From Rhizobium esperanzae (GTDB lineage Bacteria > Pseudomonadota > Alphaproteobacteria > Rhizobiales > Rhizobiaceae), in NCBI RefSeq assembly GCF_014197615.1, contig NZ_JACIFY010000002.1:363554-427553 (forward strand): a stretch of 64,000 bases of DNA, given 5' to 3'. A model generated the notes under the pieces. That model saw nothing but the letters and a program-made list of their open reading frames with translations. It had not been told where the DNA came from and did not search any database. Shown here in pieces: positions 17,091-26,410 of this stretch (within the stretch, counting starts at the first letter, position 1; every line of letters starts with the position of its first letter). The translations under genes were made by a program, and so were the position numbers.

Positions 17091-17285
17091 ATGAGCGCCG
17101 AAATCGTCAATCTGCGCCAGTTCCGCAAGAAGCAGGCCCGCTCCGAAAAGGAGAAGCAGGCCGAGCAGAACCGTATATCCTTCGGCCGCACCAAGGCCGA
17201 AAAGCAACTGACCCGCAGCCTGAACGAAAAGGCCGACAGGGCTCATCGCGATGGCCGGATCGAGACGGATGACGACGGCGCGTGA
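17091..17285 (+). CDS. DUF4169-family small protein
   Basis: A 64-residue, highly charged protein. It begins MSAEIVNLRQFRKKQARSEK and continues with NRISFGRTKAEKQ, the pattern of the DUF4169 family, which is restricted largely to alphaproteobacteria. Its role is unknown; the sequence is Lys/Arg/Glu/Gln-rich and probably one or two helices. The ATG at 17091 gives the canonical N-terminus. Start codons further upstream in this frame lie inside sspB. Members are frequently adjacent to the ribbon-helix-helix protein found next here. Confidence 0.85.
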   Translation: MSAEIVNLRQFRKKQARSEKEKQAEQNRISFGRTKAEKQLTRSLNEKADRAHRDGRIETDDDGA

Positions 17286-17405
17286 CGGCTTCCTCGACGG
17301 CATAATTCAAAGCCGGAATGATTCTGCGATCAGTCACTTGAGCGGGTTTCTTGAATCGATCTGCCAACCCATACCCGGCCCATACCCGGGATGTGACGCC
17401 GCTTC

Positions 17406-17624
17406 ATGATCCGCAAGCATTCGGCGACACTGCACGGCCATCGCACCAGTTTTTCGCTGGAAGACGAGTTCTGGGACGAGTTGAAGACGATCGCCGCAAG
17501 CCGTTCGATACCGCTTGCCGCCTTGATTTCCGAAATCGACGATCACCGTCCTGCCGACAGCAATCTGTCCTCGGCGCTGCGGCTCCATGTTCTCGCCTGG
17601 ATAAAGGCCGGCGGCCAGTCATGA
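17406..17624 (+). CDS. Ribbon-helix-helix domain protein
   Basis: A 72-residue protein with the RHH pattern: RKHSATLHGHRTSFSLEDEF provides the DNA-contacting strand, and WDELKTIAASRSIPLAALISEI the helices. This matches a conserved alphaproteobacterial group of predicted DNA-binding proteins of unknown target. It is not an obvious antitoxin, because no toxin gene adjoins it. It converges with the large AsmA gene, with only ten bases between them. Confidence 0.82.
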   Translation: MIRKHSATLHGHRTSFSLEDEFWDELKTIAASRSIPLAALISEIDDHRPADSNLSSALRLHVLAWIKAGGQS

Positions 17625-17634
17625 CGGCCGCGAT

Positions 17635-20600
17635 TTATTGCGCCTGAACGCCCGGCAATTGGTCGAAGTTGAGTTGGCCTGGCGGTCCCTGCTCGCCGCG
17701 CCGTGCCGCCTCTGCCTCCGCGGCGGCTCTGGCTTGCGCTTCCGCCTTCACCTTGGCTTCCGCCTCGGCCGCTGCCTTTTGTTCGGCCGCTGCCTGCGCC
17801 AATGCACGCAGCCGCTCTTCCTCCGCCTGCCGCTGCTTTTCGATTTCGGCCGCCTTGACACGCTCGGCGTCGTTGAAGCGATAGAGCGCCGCCTCGCGGC
17901 GCAGCCGCTGCTTTTCGAGCACGATCGCCTGCAGCCGTTCGACACGCCGGCGCTCGCGCTCGAAGGCGCGCAGCGACAGATAGCTGGTGATATCGGTCAC
18001 ATCCATCGTCTTGCCGGGCGACGGCAGCATTCCGGAAAAATTCAGCTTGAGCGCCGGTTCGGCGCCGGAAAGCACTTCCGCGCCCGGATTGAGCCCGACG
18101 CCCAGCGTGGCGCTGATGCGTTCCTCCGGCAGCGCGATCTGCGCATCGGCGGTGATGCGGGCGAGATCGTTGGCGACCGTGACATTCTGCACGCGCAATG
18201 TCCCGTCGGTGATATTGAAGGGGATGCCGAGTGGCGGCAGCTTCGCCTCGCCGTTGCTGAGCAGCGTCTCGACGATCGGATGCACCTTGCCGGCATTGAT
18301 CTGCTCCTGCATCGTATCGGTCGCGGCAAGCAGCGGCGGAAGGATGGCAAGGTTCAGCCCGCGTATGCTGGTATCGCCGAGCCTCAGCTCACCCGAACCG
18401 TTGAGCGAGCTGGCGATTTCGCCGACCGTCTTGCCCGAAGCCTCCATCGACAACGACAGGCCGAACTTGCCGTTGGCGATCGGCGCGCCGTCGCGCAGCC
18501 AGACGACACCGGAGAGATCGGAATCGGCAAGCGCAAGCTTCGTCTGCACGAAACCGGTGCCGTCGGCATTGGTGAACAGCAGATTGCCGGAGAGCTTTCC
18601 ACCGTCCCAATTGCCGGCCATGTCGTTGAGCTGAAGCTCATCGCCCTTGTAGGCAACGTTGCTGGTGAAGTCGGACACCGCCGTTTCCGGCAGGCCGGGC
18701 CAAAACTGCTTGGCCGTCAGTTTCACGTTGACGTCGAGATCCTTGAACACGGGCAGTCCGAGCGGCGCCGTCGTCAACGCGCCATTGGCAGGATCGACGA
18801 TCTGGCCGAACACCGCCTCGCCAAGCCAGCCGGCATCCGCCTTGGAGAGCGTCAGCTCACCGCTGGCGGTCGTCTTCGCAGCCTTCCGGTCGAAGCTCAG
18901 CGCGCCTGAAAACTCGTTGTCGGCCGCATGGCCCTTGAGATCGGAAAAGACGATCTTGTCGCTATCGATGCCGGCATTGACCTGCAGGCCGAACGGCAGC
19001 CCAGCTCCCGTCTGCGGCAGGGCGATCCCGTTCATGATGAGATAGGGGTCGATATCGGCGCTGTCGAGCGAAAGCGCGATCTGGCCGTTCATGAAAGTCT
19101 CCGGCCGGACATCGACCTTGCCATTGGCGGTGAACGAGGTCCGGTCGGTCGCAAAGGTCAGCGCGGCATCGGCGGGATCGTTGTCCGATGCCTTTACCTT
19201 CAGCGTCAGGCGGCCGTTGGCGCCGACATCGACCGGCAGCGGGTCGAGCCCGGCCTGCCCGAACAATATGGATGGCACAGCATTTTCGAGCGTCGCCTCG
19301 AGGCTCGTGGTGCCGTTGCCGGTCAGCGCCAGCAGGTCGGACATGCGGTAGTCGAGATTGACGCGGCTGCCGTTCGACACACCGGCCAGCGTCACCGTCA
19401 AGGCGTTGCCCTCGTCGCCGCCGAGCGTCAACGCGCCGCGCAGTGCCGTATTGCCGTACCAGCCGGCATTGCGCACCAGCCGGTCAAGCACCGGATGATG
19501 CGGCAAGTGCTCGCGCAGCATGGTAAAGAAGCCGCCGGGATCGGCCGATTTGAAAGTGATCTCGCCCGCGCCCTTATAGTCGAGCAGCGAGCCTTCCGCC
19601 CTGCCCGTTGCCGTCAGTTCGGCGCCCGCGATATTCTTGATCGACAGCCGGTCGACGGCCAGCGCCCCGTCGGCGATGGTGAAGGTGGTCTCGACATTCT
19701 CGGCATCGACGCCGAAAGCCGTGAACTTGTCTGCCTTGAGCTGGGCGGCGATTTTGTGGTCGAGCACGTTGTCGCCGGCATCCTGGCCGGTCATGAGCCC
19801 GCTCAGCGCCTGCAGCGCATCGAGATCGAGCGTGTCGCCGTTCAGCGCCACAGACAGGGTCGGCGTCTGGCCGGAGATTGCCTGCCGCTCCAGGCGGCCC
19901 TTCAGCGTCGCCGGTCCGATGGCGATCTCGAGATTTTCGAAACGCTGCAATTCGTGTGTAAGGCTGACATTGGCGGAAAAGCCTGCCTGCCGCAATTGCC
20001 GGATGGCCGGATCGACCGAGCCGGCAAGCCAGGAGGCAAGTCCCGTCGGCTGGCTGGAGGCGACCACGATCTGGCCATTGAACGAGGGGTCGCCCTGGAG
20101 CAGCAGCTTGCCCTTGCCTTCCACCTGCGTACGCCCCGGCAGCGTCCCGGTAGCGCTGTCGATCATCCAGCCGGTACCGGCCGGCTCCAGCTCCAGCTGC
20201 ACGTCGCGCAGCGTCGTATCGCCGGCGACGATCGCCGGCAGCTTGACGCTCGCTTTGCCCGGCACCTGTGGGATCGGCACCTGCCCGATGACATCGATCA
20301 GCGAACTCAGCCGCTGGCGTGCCGAAACCGCCGCATCGCGCGTCGTCTTGCCGGATGCGCCCTGATTGCCGATGCGGTTGACGTCGATCTGCTGCCCGTC
20401 GGCGGTCAACAGGAATTCCGGCGCATTGCCGGTATCGAGCGTCGCCTCGCCCGTGATCACGTAGGGATCGTCCGTCGGGCCGATCTCCATTCGGTATTCG
20501 GGAATGCGGATGCGTTCATTGGTGAGCTCGAAACGGCCCTTGACGCGCGGCGGCTGCTCGTTCTTGTTGGCGGACTTGGCCATATTGCGGTTTTCGATCG

Positions 20601-21327
20601 CCGCGGAAAGCTGGCCCTGATAGTTCGGTTTGCTGTCGACGAGCTTCAGCTCTCCGTCGAGATCGATGCTGACGGGGTGCTTGTCCGGCGAAAGTTTCGT
20701 GCGCATGCGCAGCACGCCCTTCTCGTCCGGCTGGCTGCTGGAAATCGAAAACTTGCCGTGGTCGCCGTCGAGCGCCGCATCGCCCTCGATGCGCCAGGGG
20801 CCGGCCAGCGACTTGGCCGACATTTCCGCATTGAGGCCGGTAATGCGGCGCGAGCGGCCCGACTGATCGTCGATGAACTCGATTTCGCCGCCATTGACAT
20901 GCACGTTTTCGAGAACGACGGTTTTTGCCGGTATTTCCGCGCGGCTGCCGTGCGTCCAGTCGAGCGTGCCGTCCTTGAGCAATCTCAGGCGCACCTTCGG
21001 ATTGACGACCCGCATGTCGAAGATCAGCGCCTCACCCGACAGGAAGGGCGCGAGCTCCGCATCCATGGAGAACTGCTCGACCTTGACGATCGGCGTGCCG
21101 TCCGCTTCCTGGCCGACGCGCACGTCATGCAGCGTCACCGAAGGAAACGGCAGCAGGCGTGCATCCACCGTGCCGTAAACGGTGACTTTCTTGCCGATGA
21201 TGCGGCTCGCCTGATCCTCAAAATTCTTGCGGAAATCCGTCCAGTCGATGAATAGCGGCGCAAGCAGCGCCATAAACAGCACTACGACGATCACTCCCCC
21301 CAGAAAGACGAGGAACCGGCCTACCAA
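17635..21327 (-). CDS. Large AsmA-family envelope protein
   Basis: A 1230-residue protein of the AsmA/TamB-like superfamily, thought to help move lipids or assemble the outer membrane. A single N-terminal transmembrane helix (residues 5-25, GRFLVFLGGVIVVVLFMALL) anchors it, and most of the chain would be periplasmic beta-strand repeats. The AsmA start motif follows (VTVYGTVDARLLPFPSVTL). The AsmA C-terminal domain is visible near residues 950-1110 (GKFGLSLSMEASGKTVGEI, GSGELRLGDTSIRGLNL). An unusual last 110 residues are Arg/Glu/Gln/Ala-rich and predicted coiled coil (KQRQAEEERLRALAQAAAEQ). The start is TTG 21327, with GGAG about 10 bases upstream; no better start is near. Confidence 0.88.
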   Translation of the reverse strand: MVGRFLVFLGGVIVVVLFMALLAPLFIDWTDFRKNFEDQASRIIGKKVTVYGTVDARLLPFPSVTLHDVRVGQEADGTPIVKVEQFSMDAELAPFLSGEALIFDMRVVNPKVRLRLLKDGTLDWTHGSRAEIPAKTVVLENVHVNGGEIEFIDDQSGRSRRITGLNAEMSAKSLAGPWRIEGDAALDGDHGKFSISSSQPDEKGVLRMRTKLSPDKHPVSIDLDGELKLVDSKPNYQGQLSAAIENRNMAKSANKNEQPPRVKGRFELTNERIRIPEYRMEIGPTDDPYVITGEATLDTGNAPEFLLTADGQQIDVNRIGNQGASGKTTRDAAVSARQRLSSLIDVIGQVPIPQVPGKASVKLPAIVAGDTTLRDVQLELEPAGTGWMIDSATGTLPGRTQVEGKGKLLLQGDPSFNGQIVVASSQPTGLASWLAGSVDPAIRQLRQAGFSANVSLTHELQRFENLEIAIGPATLKGRLERQAISGQTPTLSVALNGDTLDLDALQALSGLMTGQDAGDNVLDHKIAAQLKADKFTAFGVDAENVETTFTIADGALAVDRLSIKNIAGAELTATGRAEGSLLDYKGAGEITFKSADPGGFFTMLREHLPHHPVLDRLVRNAGWYGNTALRGALTLGGDEGNALTVTLAGVSNGSRVNLDYRMSDLLALTGNGTTSLEATLENAVPSILFGQAGLDPLPVDVGANGRLTLKVKASDNDPADAALTFATDRTSFTANGKVDVRPETFMNGQIALSLDSADIDPYLIMNGIALPQTGAGLPFGLQVNAGIDSDKIVFSDLKGHAADNEFSGALSFDRKAAKTTASGELTLSKADAGWLGEAVFGQIVDPANGALTTAPLGLPVFKDLDVNVKLTAKQFWPGLPETAVSDFTSNVAYKGDELQLNDMAGNWDGGKLSGNLLFTNADGTGFVQTKLALADSDLSGVVWLRDGAPIANGKFGLSLSMEASGKTVGEIASSLNGSGELRLGDTSIRGLNLAILPPLLAATDTMQEQINAGKVHPIVETLLSNGEAKLPPLGIPFNITDGTLRVQNVTVANDLARITADAQIALPEERISATLGVGLNPGAEVLSGAEPALKLNFSGMLPSPGKTMDVTDITSYLSLRAFERERRRVERLQAIVLEKQRLRREAALYRFNDAERVKAAEIEKQRQAEEERLRALAQAAAEQKAAAEAEAKVKAEAQARAAAEAEAARRGEQGPPGQLNFDQLPGVQAQ

Positions 21328-21365
21328 TGCAAGGAGTCTCCATTCGGGATTCTGTTGCCGACACT

Positions 21366-21478
21366 AGAGCATGATGCCGAAAAGTGTGCGCGATTTTCGG
21401 ACGACATCATGCTCTAACTCGTTAATTGAGAACAGGATTCGGACTTATGCCCGATCGGCATAGATCCAAATCCTGTTC
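21366..21478. repeat. RIME-like element: two adjacent long palindromes
   Basis: AGAGCATGATG...CATCATGCTCT (21366-21415) and GAACAGGATT...AATCCTGTTC (21430-21478) are two imperfect palindromes of about 50 bases each, 14 bases apart. A pair of large palindromes in about 110 bp is the architecture of the Rhizobium-specific intergenic mosaic element. It separates the AsmA gene from the oxidase gene. Confidence 0.75.
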
Positions 21479-21532
21479 TAGCGCTATTCATGCCGGGAGC
21501 AAGGCCCAAGTTCATGAGAATATTCCGCGCTT

Positions 21533-22945
21533 TCAGCCATGGTGGAAAATCTTGCCGGGATTGAAGATATCGTCCGGATCGAGCGCCTGTTTCACCTGTC
21601 GCATCAGATCCACGGCGCCCCCGAGCTCCTGTTCCAGAAACGCCATCTTGCCTTGCCCGATCCCGTGTTCGCCGGTGCATGTCCCGTCCATGTCGAGCGC
21701 CCGCCGGTTGAGCCGCTGCACGAAGCTCTCGGCCATGGCGATGTCTGCCGCGCTTTTGTCGTCGAACAACAGCAGCACATGGAAGTTCCCGTCGCCGGCA
21801 TGGCCGACGATCGGTCCCAGCAGCCCGTGCTCCTCGATATCCGCCTGCGTTTGCGAAACGCAATCGGCAAGCCTCGAGATCGGAACACATACATCGGTCG
21901 AAAGTGCGGCAAGCCCTGGCGCCAGCGCCCTTGCAGCCCAATAGGCATCGTGACGCGCCTTCCAGAGCCTCGTCCGCTCCTCGGCATTGGCGGTCCAGAG
22001 GAATTCGCCGCCGCCGCACTCCGCGGCGATCTCGCCAAAGGCTGCCGATTGCAGCGGCACCGTCTCGTCGGTGCCGTGGAATTCGAGGAAGAGCGTTGGG
22101 CTTTCGGCGTAGGAAAGTTTGGAATAGGCATTGCAGGCCCGCATCTGCACCGTATCGAGCAGCTCGATGCGCGCCACGGGAATGCCCATCTGGATCGTCA
22201 TGATGACGGCGTCGCAAGCAGCCTTGATGCTCGGAAAGGCGCAGGCCCCGCCGGCGATCTTCTGCGGGATCGCCTGCAGGCGCAGCGTCACCGAGGTCAG
22301 AACGCCCAGCGTCCCCTCGGCGCCCACGAAGAGCCGCGTCAGATCGTAGCCGGCCGAGGATTTGCGGGCACGCCGGGCGGTGCGGATCTCCTCGCCATTG
22401 GCCGTGACGGCGGTAACGGCAAGCACATTGTCCTTCATCGTCCCGTAGCGCACGGCATTGGTGCCGGAAGCCCGCGTCGAGGCCATGCCGCCGATCGAAG
22501 CATTGGCGCCGGGATCGATCGGGAAGAACAGACCGGTATCGCGCAGATGGATGTTCAGCGCCTCGCGCGTCACACCCGGCTCGACGGTGCAGTCGAGATC
22601 CTCGGGATTGACCTCGAGCACCCGGTTCATGCGGCTGAAATCGATCGAAATACCGCCATTGGCGGCATTGACCTGGCCCTCCAGCGAGGTGCCGACACCG
22701 AAGCCGATCACCGGCACCTTGTGGGCAGCACAGACCTTGACAGCCGCCTTCACATCCCCAGCGCTCTCGGCAAACAGCACGCCGTCCGGCAACTGCGGCG
22801 GGATATAAGTGGTCGTGTGGGCATGCTGTTCACGGAAGGACTGACCGGTCTGGAAGCGCTCGCCGAAGCTCTGTTTGAGAATGCCGAGCACGGCTGATAT
22901 CCCCGCCTCGTTGCGTATGCCGGCCTTCGCGTCCTTGAGCGCCAT
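21533..22945 (-). CDS. FAD-linked oxidase, D-lactate dehydrogenase/glycolate oxidase GlcD family
   Basis: A 470-residue flavoprotein that oxidises a 2-hydroxy acid. The FAD-binding PCMH domain is at about residues 35-210, with GFGVGTSLEGQVNAANGG, IDPGANASIGGMAS and SSAGYDLTRLFVGAEGTLG. The FAD-oxidase C-terminal domain follows, ending TCTGEHGIGQGKMAFLEQE and IFNPGKIFHHG, with conserved metal/substrate histidines in GHAGDGNFH. The family includes D-lactate dehydrogenase (cytochrome) and GlcD; glcE and glcF are not adjacent, so a stand-alone D-lactate or 2-hydroxyglutarate-type enzyme is more likely. The ATG at 22945 has GGGAG 9 bases upstream. Confidence 0.9.
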   Translation of the reverse strand: MALKDAKAGIRNEAGISAVLGILKQSFGERFQTGQSFREQHAHTTTYIPPQLPDGVLFAESAGDVKAAVKVCAAHKVPVIGFGVGTSLEGQVNAANGGISIDFSRMNRVLEVNPEDLDCTVEPGVTREALNIHLRDTGLFFPIDPGANASIGGMASTRASGTNAVRYGTMKDNVLAVTAVTANGEEIRTARRARKSSAGYDLTRLFVGAEGTLGVLTSVTLRLQAIPQKIAGGACAFPSIKAACDAVIMTIQMGIPVARIELLDTVQMRACNAYSKLSYAESPTLFLEFHGTDETVPLQSAAFGEIAAECGGGEFLWTANAEERTRLWKARHDAYWAARALAPGLAALSTDVCVPISRLADCVSQTQADIEEHGLLGPIVGHAGDGNFHVLLLFDDKSAADIAMAESFVQRLNRRALDMDGTCTGEHGIGQGKMAFLEQELGGAVDLMRQVKQALDPDDIFNPGKIFHHG

Positions 22946-23074
22946 CCCTTTGATCTCCCTGCCATTCCGCAGAAACCATATCGTGTTTCGCTGGGTATGC
23001 GGCAAGTCAAAGCGGCTGTCCAGTTAAGAATGGGGAAGATTTCATTCCCCTTTTGTTATACGCCGATGCGTCGT

Positions 23075-24109
23075 CTAGACGATCGGCGGATTGAGCCGCG
23101 CAAAACCTTCCTGCCGCCGATAGGGGAAATAGGGATAGGGAGCCGTGACAGAGCTGACGGCGTCGAGCCTTTCGATCTCATCCTTCGACAGGCTCCAGCC
23201 GACCGCGCCGAGGTTCTGCCTCAGCTGCTCCTCGTTGCGGGCGCCGATGATGACGCTCGAGACCGTCGGGCGGTTAAGCAGCCAGTTGATGGCGATCTGC
23301 GGCACCGTCCGGCCGGTCTCGGCTGCGATGGCGTCCAGCACCTCGACAATATCGAACAGCTTCCCATCGTCGACAGGCGGGCCATATTGCGCCGTTTCGT
23401 GCAGCCGGCTTGCCTCAGGCAGCGGCTGGCCGCGGCGGATCTTGCCGGTCAGCCGTCCCCAGGCAAGCGGGCTCCAGACGAGCGCACCCACACCCTGGTC
23501 GGCGCCAAGCGGCATCAGTTCCCATTCGTAATCGCGCCCCGCCAGCGAATAATAGACCTGATGGGCGACATAACGCGGATGGCCGTGGCGCTCGGCCGCG
23601 GCCAGCGACTTCATCAGCTCCCAGCCGGCAAAATTGGAAACGCCGGTATAGCGGATCTTGCCGGCCGCAACGAGTCCGTCGAGCGTCGACAACACTTCTT
23701 CCACCGGCGTCGAGGCGTCGAAGGCGTGAAGCTGCAGAAGGTCGATATAGTCGGTTCCCAGCCGGCGCAAGGCAGCCTCGACGGCGCGGATCAGCCGCGC
23801 CCGCGACGTTCCCCAGTCCTGCGGCCCCTCGCCCATCGGCAGCGCCGTCTTCGTCGAGATCAGCACGGCATCGCGACGACCGCGGATCGCCTGACCGAGC
23901 ACCTCTTCGGACGCGCCACCCGAATAGACGTCGGCCGTGTCGAACAGATTGACGCCCGCTTCCAGACAGATGTCGACCAGCCGCCGCGCCTCTTCGGCAT
24001 CGGTATTGCCCCAGGCGCCGAACAGCGGACCGCTGCCGCCGAATGTGCCGGCGCCGAAACTTAAAGCAGGCACCCTGAGGCCGGATGCGCCGAGATTTCT
24101 GTATTCCAT
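23075..24109 (-). CDS. Aldo/keto reductase
   Basis: A 344-residue NADP(H)-dependent oxidoreductase with a TIM-barrel fold. The catalytic Asp-Tyr pair lies in NLFDTADVYSGGASEEVLG, the lysine in VLISTKTALP, and the histidine in LLQLHAFD. Cofactor-binding features are VSNFAGWELMKS, WSPLAWGRLTGK and the C-terminal IIGARNEEQLRQNL. It resembles the AKR12/YajO-like class; the substrate is unknown. The ATG at 24109 has GAAGGAG upstream and gives the canonical MEYRNLGASGLRV start. A divergent LysR gene is the likely regulator. Confidence 0.93.
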   Translation of the reverse strand: MEYRNLGASGLRVPALSFGAGTFGGSGPLFGAWGNTDAEEARRLVDICLEAGVNLFDTADVYSGGASEEVLGQAIRGRRDAVLISTKTALPMGEGPQDWGTSRARLIRAVEAALRRLGTDYIDLLQLHAFDASTPVEEVLSTLDGLVAAGKIRYTGVSNFAGWELMKSLAAAERHGHPRYVAHQVYYSLAGRDYEWELMPLGADQGVGALVWSPLAWGRLTGKIRRGQPLPEASRLHETAQYGPPVDDGKLFDIVEVLDAIAAETGRTVPQIAINWLLNRPTVSSVIIGARNEEQLRQNLGAVGWSLSKDEIERLDAVSSVTAPYPYFPYRRQEGFARLNPPIV

Positions 24110-24201
24110 GGATCTGTCTCCTTCGATTTCCCATGAGATAGACCTTGTCACTCGGTGATATAGATTGCCTGCTAGCATTTCATCTGTGACTTGAATTCAT
24201 C

Positions 24202-25104
24202 ATGAGCCGTCAGGACATCAACCGCTCCGGCGAAATGGAAGTTTTCGTCTGCGTCGTCGAGCGCGGCGGCTTTTCGGCTGCCGCAAGCGCCCGGCGCATG
24301 ACGCCGTCGGCCGTCAGCAAACTCGTCGCCCGACTGGAGGCGCGCCTCGGCGCCCGCCTCGTCAACCGCTCGACCCGAAAGCTGCAGCTGACGCCGGAGG
24401 GTTGCGCTTTCTATGAGCGCGCCGTCGCCATCCTGGCCGATATCGCCGAGGCCGAACGCCAGGCCTCGACAGGCGAAGAAACCGCCGGCCGCATCCGCAT
24501 CAACACCAGCGGCTCCTTCGGCAATCATGTGCTCGCACCGCTCGTGCCGGCCTTCATGGCGCTTCATCCCGCCGTAACGCTGGATATTTCTCATACCGAC
24601 AGGATCGTCGACCTGATGGAGGAGCGTGCAGACGTCGCGATCCGCACCGGCCCGTTGAAGAGTTCCAGCCTGATCGCCCGCAAGCTCGGCGCCACCGGCA
24701 AGATCATCGTCGCCTCGCCGGATTACCTCAAGCGTCACGGCGAACCGCGCACGGTCACCGATCTCCGCCGCCACTGCCGCATCGGTTTTTCTTATGCTCG
24801 CGCCATCGAAGGCTGGCCGTTGCGCGAGGACGGCGAAACGGTAACGCTTCCGATCACCCCTGGCATCCAGGTCGGAGACGGCGAAGCCATGCGGCATCTC
24901 GCACTATCCGGCGCCGGCCTTGCCCGCCTTGCCGCCTTCACCGTGCGCGCCGACATCGATGCCGGCCGCCTCGTGCCGGTGCTCGAAGCGGCCAATCCCG
25001 GCGATATCGAGGAATTCTTCGCCCTCTATATGGGCCAGGGCGGCCCGCTGCCGGCGCGCGTGCGCGCCCTGCTCGATTTTCTCGCCGGCCATGTACGCCT
25101 ATAA
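24202..25104 (+). CDS. LysR-family transcriptional regulator
   Basis: A 300-residue regulator. The N-terminal winged helix-turn-helix is clear: MEVFVCVVERGGFSAAASAR, then TPSAVSKLVARLEARLGARL and NRSTRKLQLT. Residues 90-295 form the periplasmic-binding-like effector domain. It starts 92 bases from the divergent aldo/keto reductase gene, and LysR proteins usually control such a neighbour from the shared interval. The inducer is unknown. The subtype resembles DsdC/GcvA-distant regulators that act on nearby oxidoreductases. Confidence 0.92.
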   Translation: MSRQDINRSGEMEVFVCVVERGGFSAAASARRMTPSAVSKLVARLEARLGARLVNRSTRKLQLTPEGCAFYERAVAILADIAEAERQASTGEETAGRIRINTSGSFGNHVLAPLVPAFMALHPAVTLDISHTDRIVDLMEERADVAIRTGPLKSSSLIARKLGATGKIIVASPDYLKRHGEPRTVTDLRRHCRIGFSYARAIEGWPLREDGETVTLPITPGIQVGDGEAMRHLALSGAGLARLAAFTVRADIDAGRLVPVLEAANPGDIEEFFALYMGQGGPLPARVRALLDFLAGHVRL

Positions 25105-25315
25105 TACATACAATGACTTAAAGCGGCCTGATGAATCGGTTTCGCAACCCCGAGCGGCGAGAAACCGGATTTCGCAATTGACCGCGCGCCTCGCATCCAC
25201 CTATATCGAACCCGCGCCGGCCGCTCCTTGCAGCCGGCCTCTCGTCGTCATGCCGGAGCTTCCCTCCCATCTTCAGCCTCAGGGCTTGGCACCGGCCAGG
25301 AAAGATACGGGGATC

Positions 25316-26410
25316 ATGTCATTCAACGACACCAGCCGCCTTCTGCGCGATGCCGGCCTGCCGAAATGGGCGCTGCTGCTGGCACTTTCGACCGCTCTCA
25401 CCGTCTTCCTCGAACTCTTCGCCCTGCCCGCCTCGCTGCTGATCGGACCGATGGCTGCGGCCATCCTGCTGGCGCTGACCGTCGGCAAGGGAAAACTTCG
25501 CATTCCCGCCTGGCCGCTGCAGTTCGCCCAGGTTCTCGTCGGCCTGATGATGGCGCGCACTATCACTCCCGACATTCTCGGCACCATGGCGAAGGACGCA
25601 CCGCTTTTCCTGCTGTTCATCTTCTCGGTCATCGCCATTGCCACCGGCCTCGGCTGGCTCCTGACGCGCTGGCAGGTGCTGCCGGGAACGACCGCCGTCT
25701 GGGGCTCTTCACCGGGCGGCGCTTCCGCCATGGTCATTATGTCGGAAGCCTATGGCGCCGATGCCCGCCTCGTCGCCTTCATGCAATATCTGCGTGTCGT
25801 CTTCGTCGCTGTCGGCGCCTCGGTGATCTCGCGCCTGTGGGTGGCCGCCGACGGCGCCGAGCCGCCATCGCTCATTCTCTTCCCCGAAGTCGACTGGCCG
25901 GCTTTTGCGGCGACGATGGCCTTTGCGGCCATTTGTGCCTATGGCGTGCGCCGCCTGCGCATCCAGGGCGGCACGATCATCGTACCGCTCTTCCTCGGCG
26001 CCTTCCTGCAGGGCATCGGCCTCTTGAAGATAGAGCTGCCGATGTGGCTGCTCGCCATCGCCTATGCGCTTGTCGGCTGGAGCATCGGCCTGCGTTTCAC
26101 CCGTACGATCCTTGAGCATGTGGCACGCGCCCTGCCGAGAGTGTCGGCCTGCATCATATTGCTGATGGCGCTTTGCGGCTGCATGGCAGCCGCCCTTCAT
26201 ATCTTCGCCGGCATCGATCCACTGACGGCCTATCTCGCCACCAGCCCCGGCGGCGCCGATTCCGTCGCCATCATCGCCGCCGCGAGCGATGTCGACGTGC
26301 CCTTCGTCATGGCGATGCAGACCGGCCGCTTTCTTGTCATTCTGATGATCGGCCCGACGCTCGCCCGCTTCATCGCCCGCCGTTCGGGACTTGCGGAAAA
26401 TCCCGTCTGA
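25316..26410 (+). CDS. AbrB-family membrane protein (duplicated AbrB/ammonia monooxygenase-type domain)
   Basis: A 364-residue inner-membrane protein with about ten hydrophobic segments. The two related halves each carry the family signature: WGSSPGGASAMVIMSEAYGAD in the first, and ATSPGGADSVAIIAAASDVD in the second. These SPGG(A/S) repeats are diagnostic for the AbrB duplication family, annotated as regulators of ammonia monooxygenase or as putative transporters; function is not established. The ATG at 25316 (MSFNDTSRLLR) is chosen; upstream sequence in the same frame lies in the LysR gene. It converges with the AraC gene, overlapping it by 41 bases. Confidence 0.88.
   Translation: MSFNDTSRLLRDAGLPKWALLLALSTALTVFLELFALPASLLIGPMAAAILLALTVGKGKLRIPAWPLQFAQVLVGLMMARTITPDILGTMAKDAPLFLLFIFSVIAIATGLGWLLTRWQVLPGTTAVWGSSPGGASAMVIMSEAYGADARLVAFMQYLRVVFVAVGASVISRLWVAADGAEPPSLILFPEVDWPAFAATMAFAAICAYGVRRLRIQGGTIIVPLFLGAFLQGIGLLKIELPMWLLAIAYALVGWSIGLRFTRTILEHVARALPRVSACIILLMALCGCMAAALHIFAGIDPLTAYLATSPGGADSVAIIAAASDVDVPFVMAMQTGRFLVILMIGPTLARFIARRSGLAENPV

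Noticed and set aside
18928-21255. Plus-strand frame of 775 codons opposite the AsmA gene
   Set aside because: Long but Arg/Gln/His-rich and opposite a protein with a clear membrane anchor and AsmA domains.
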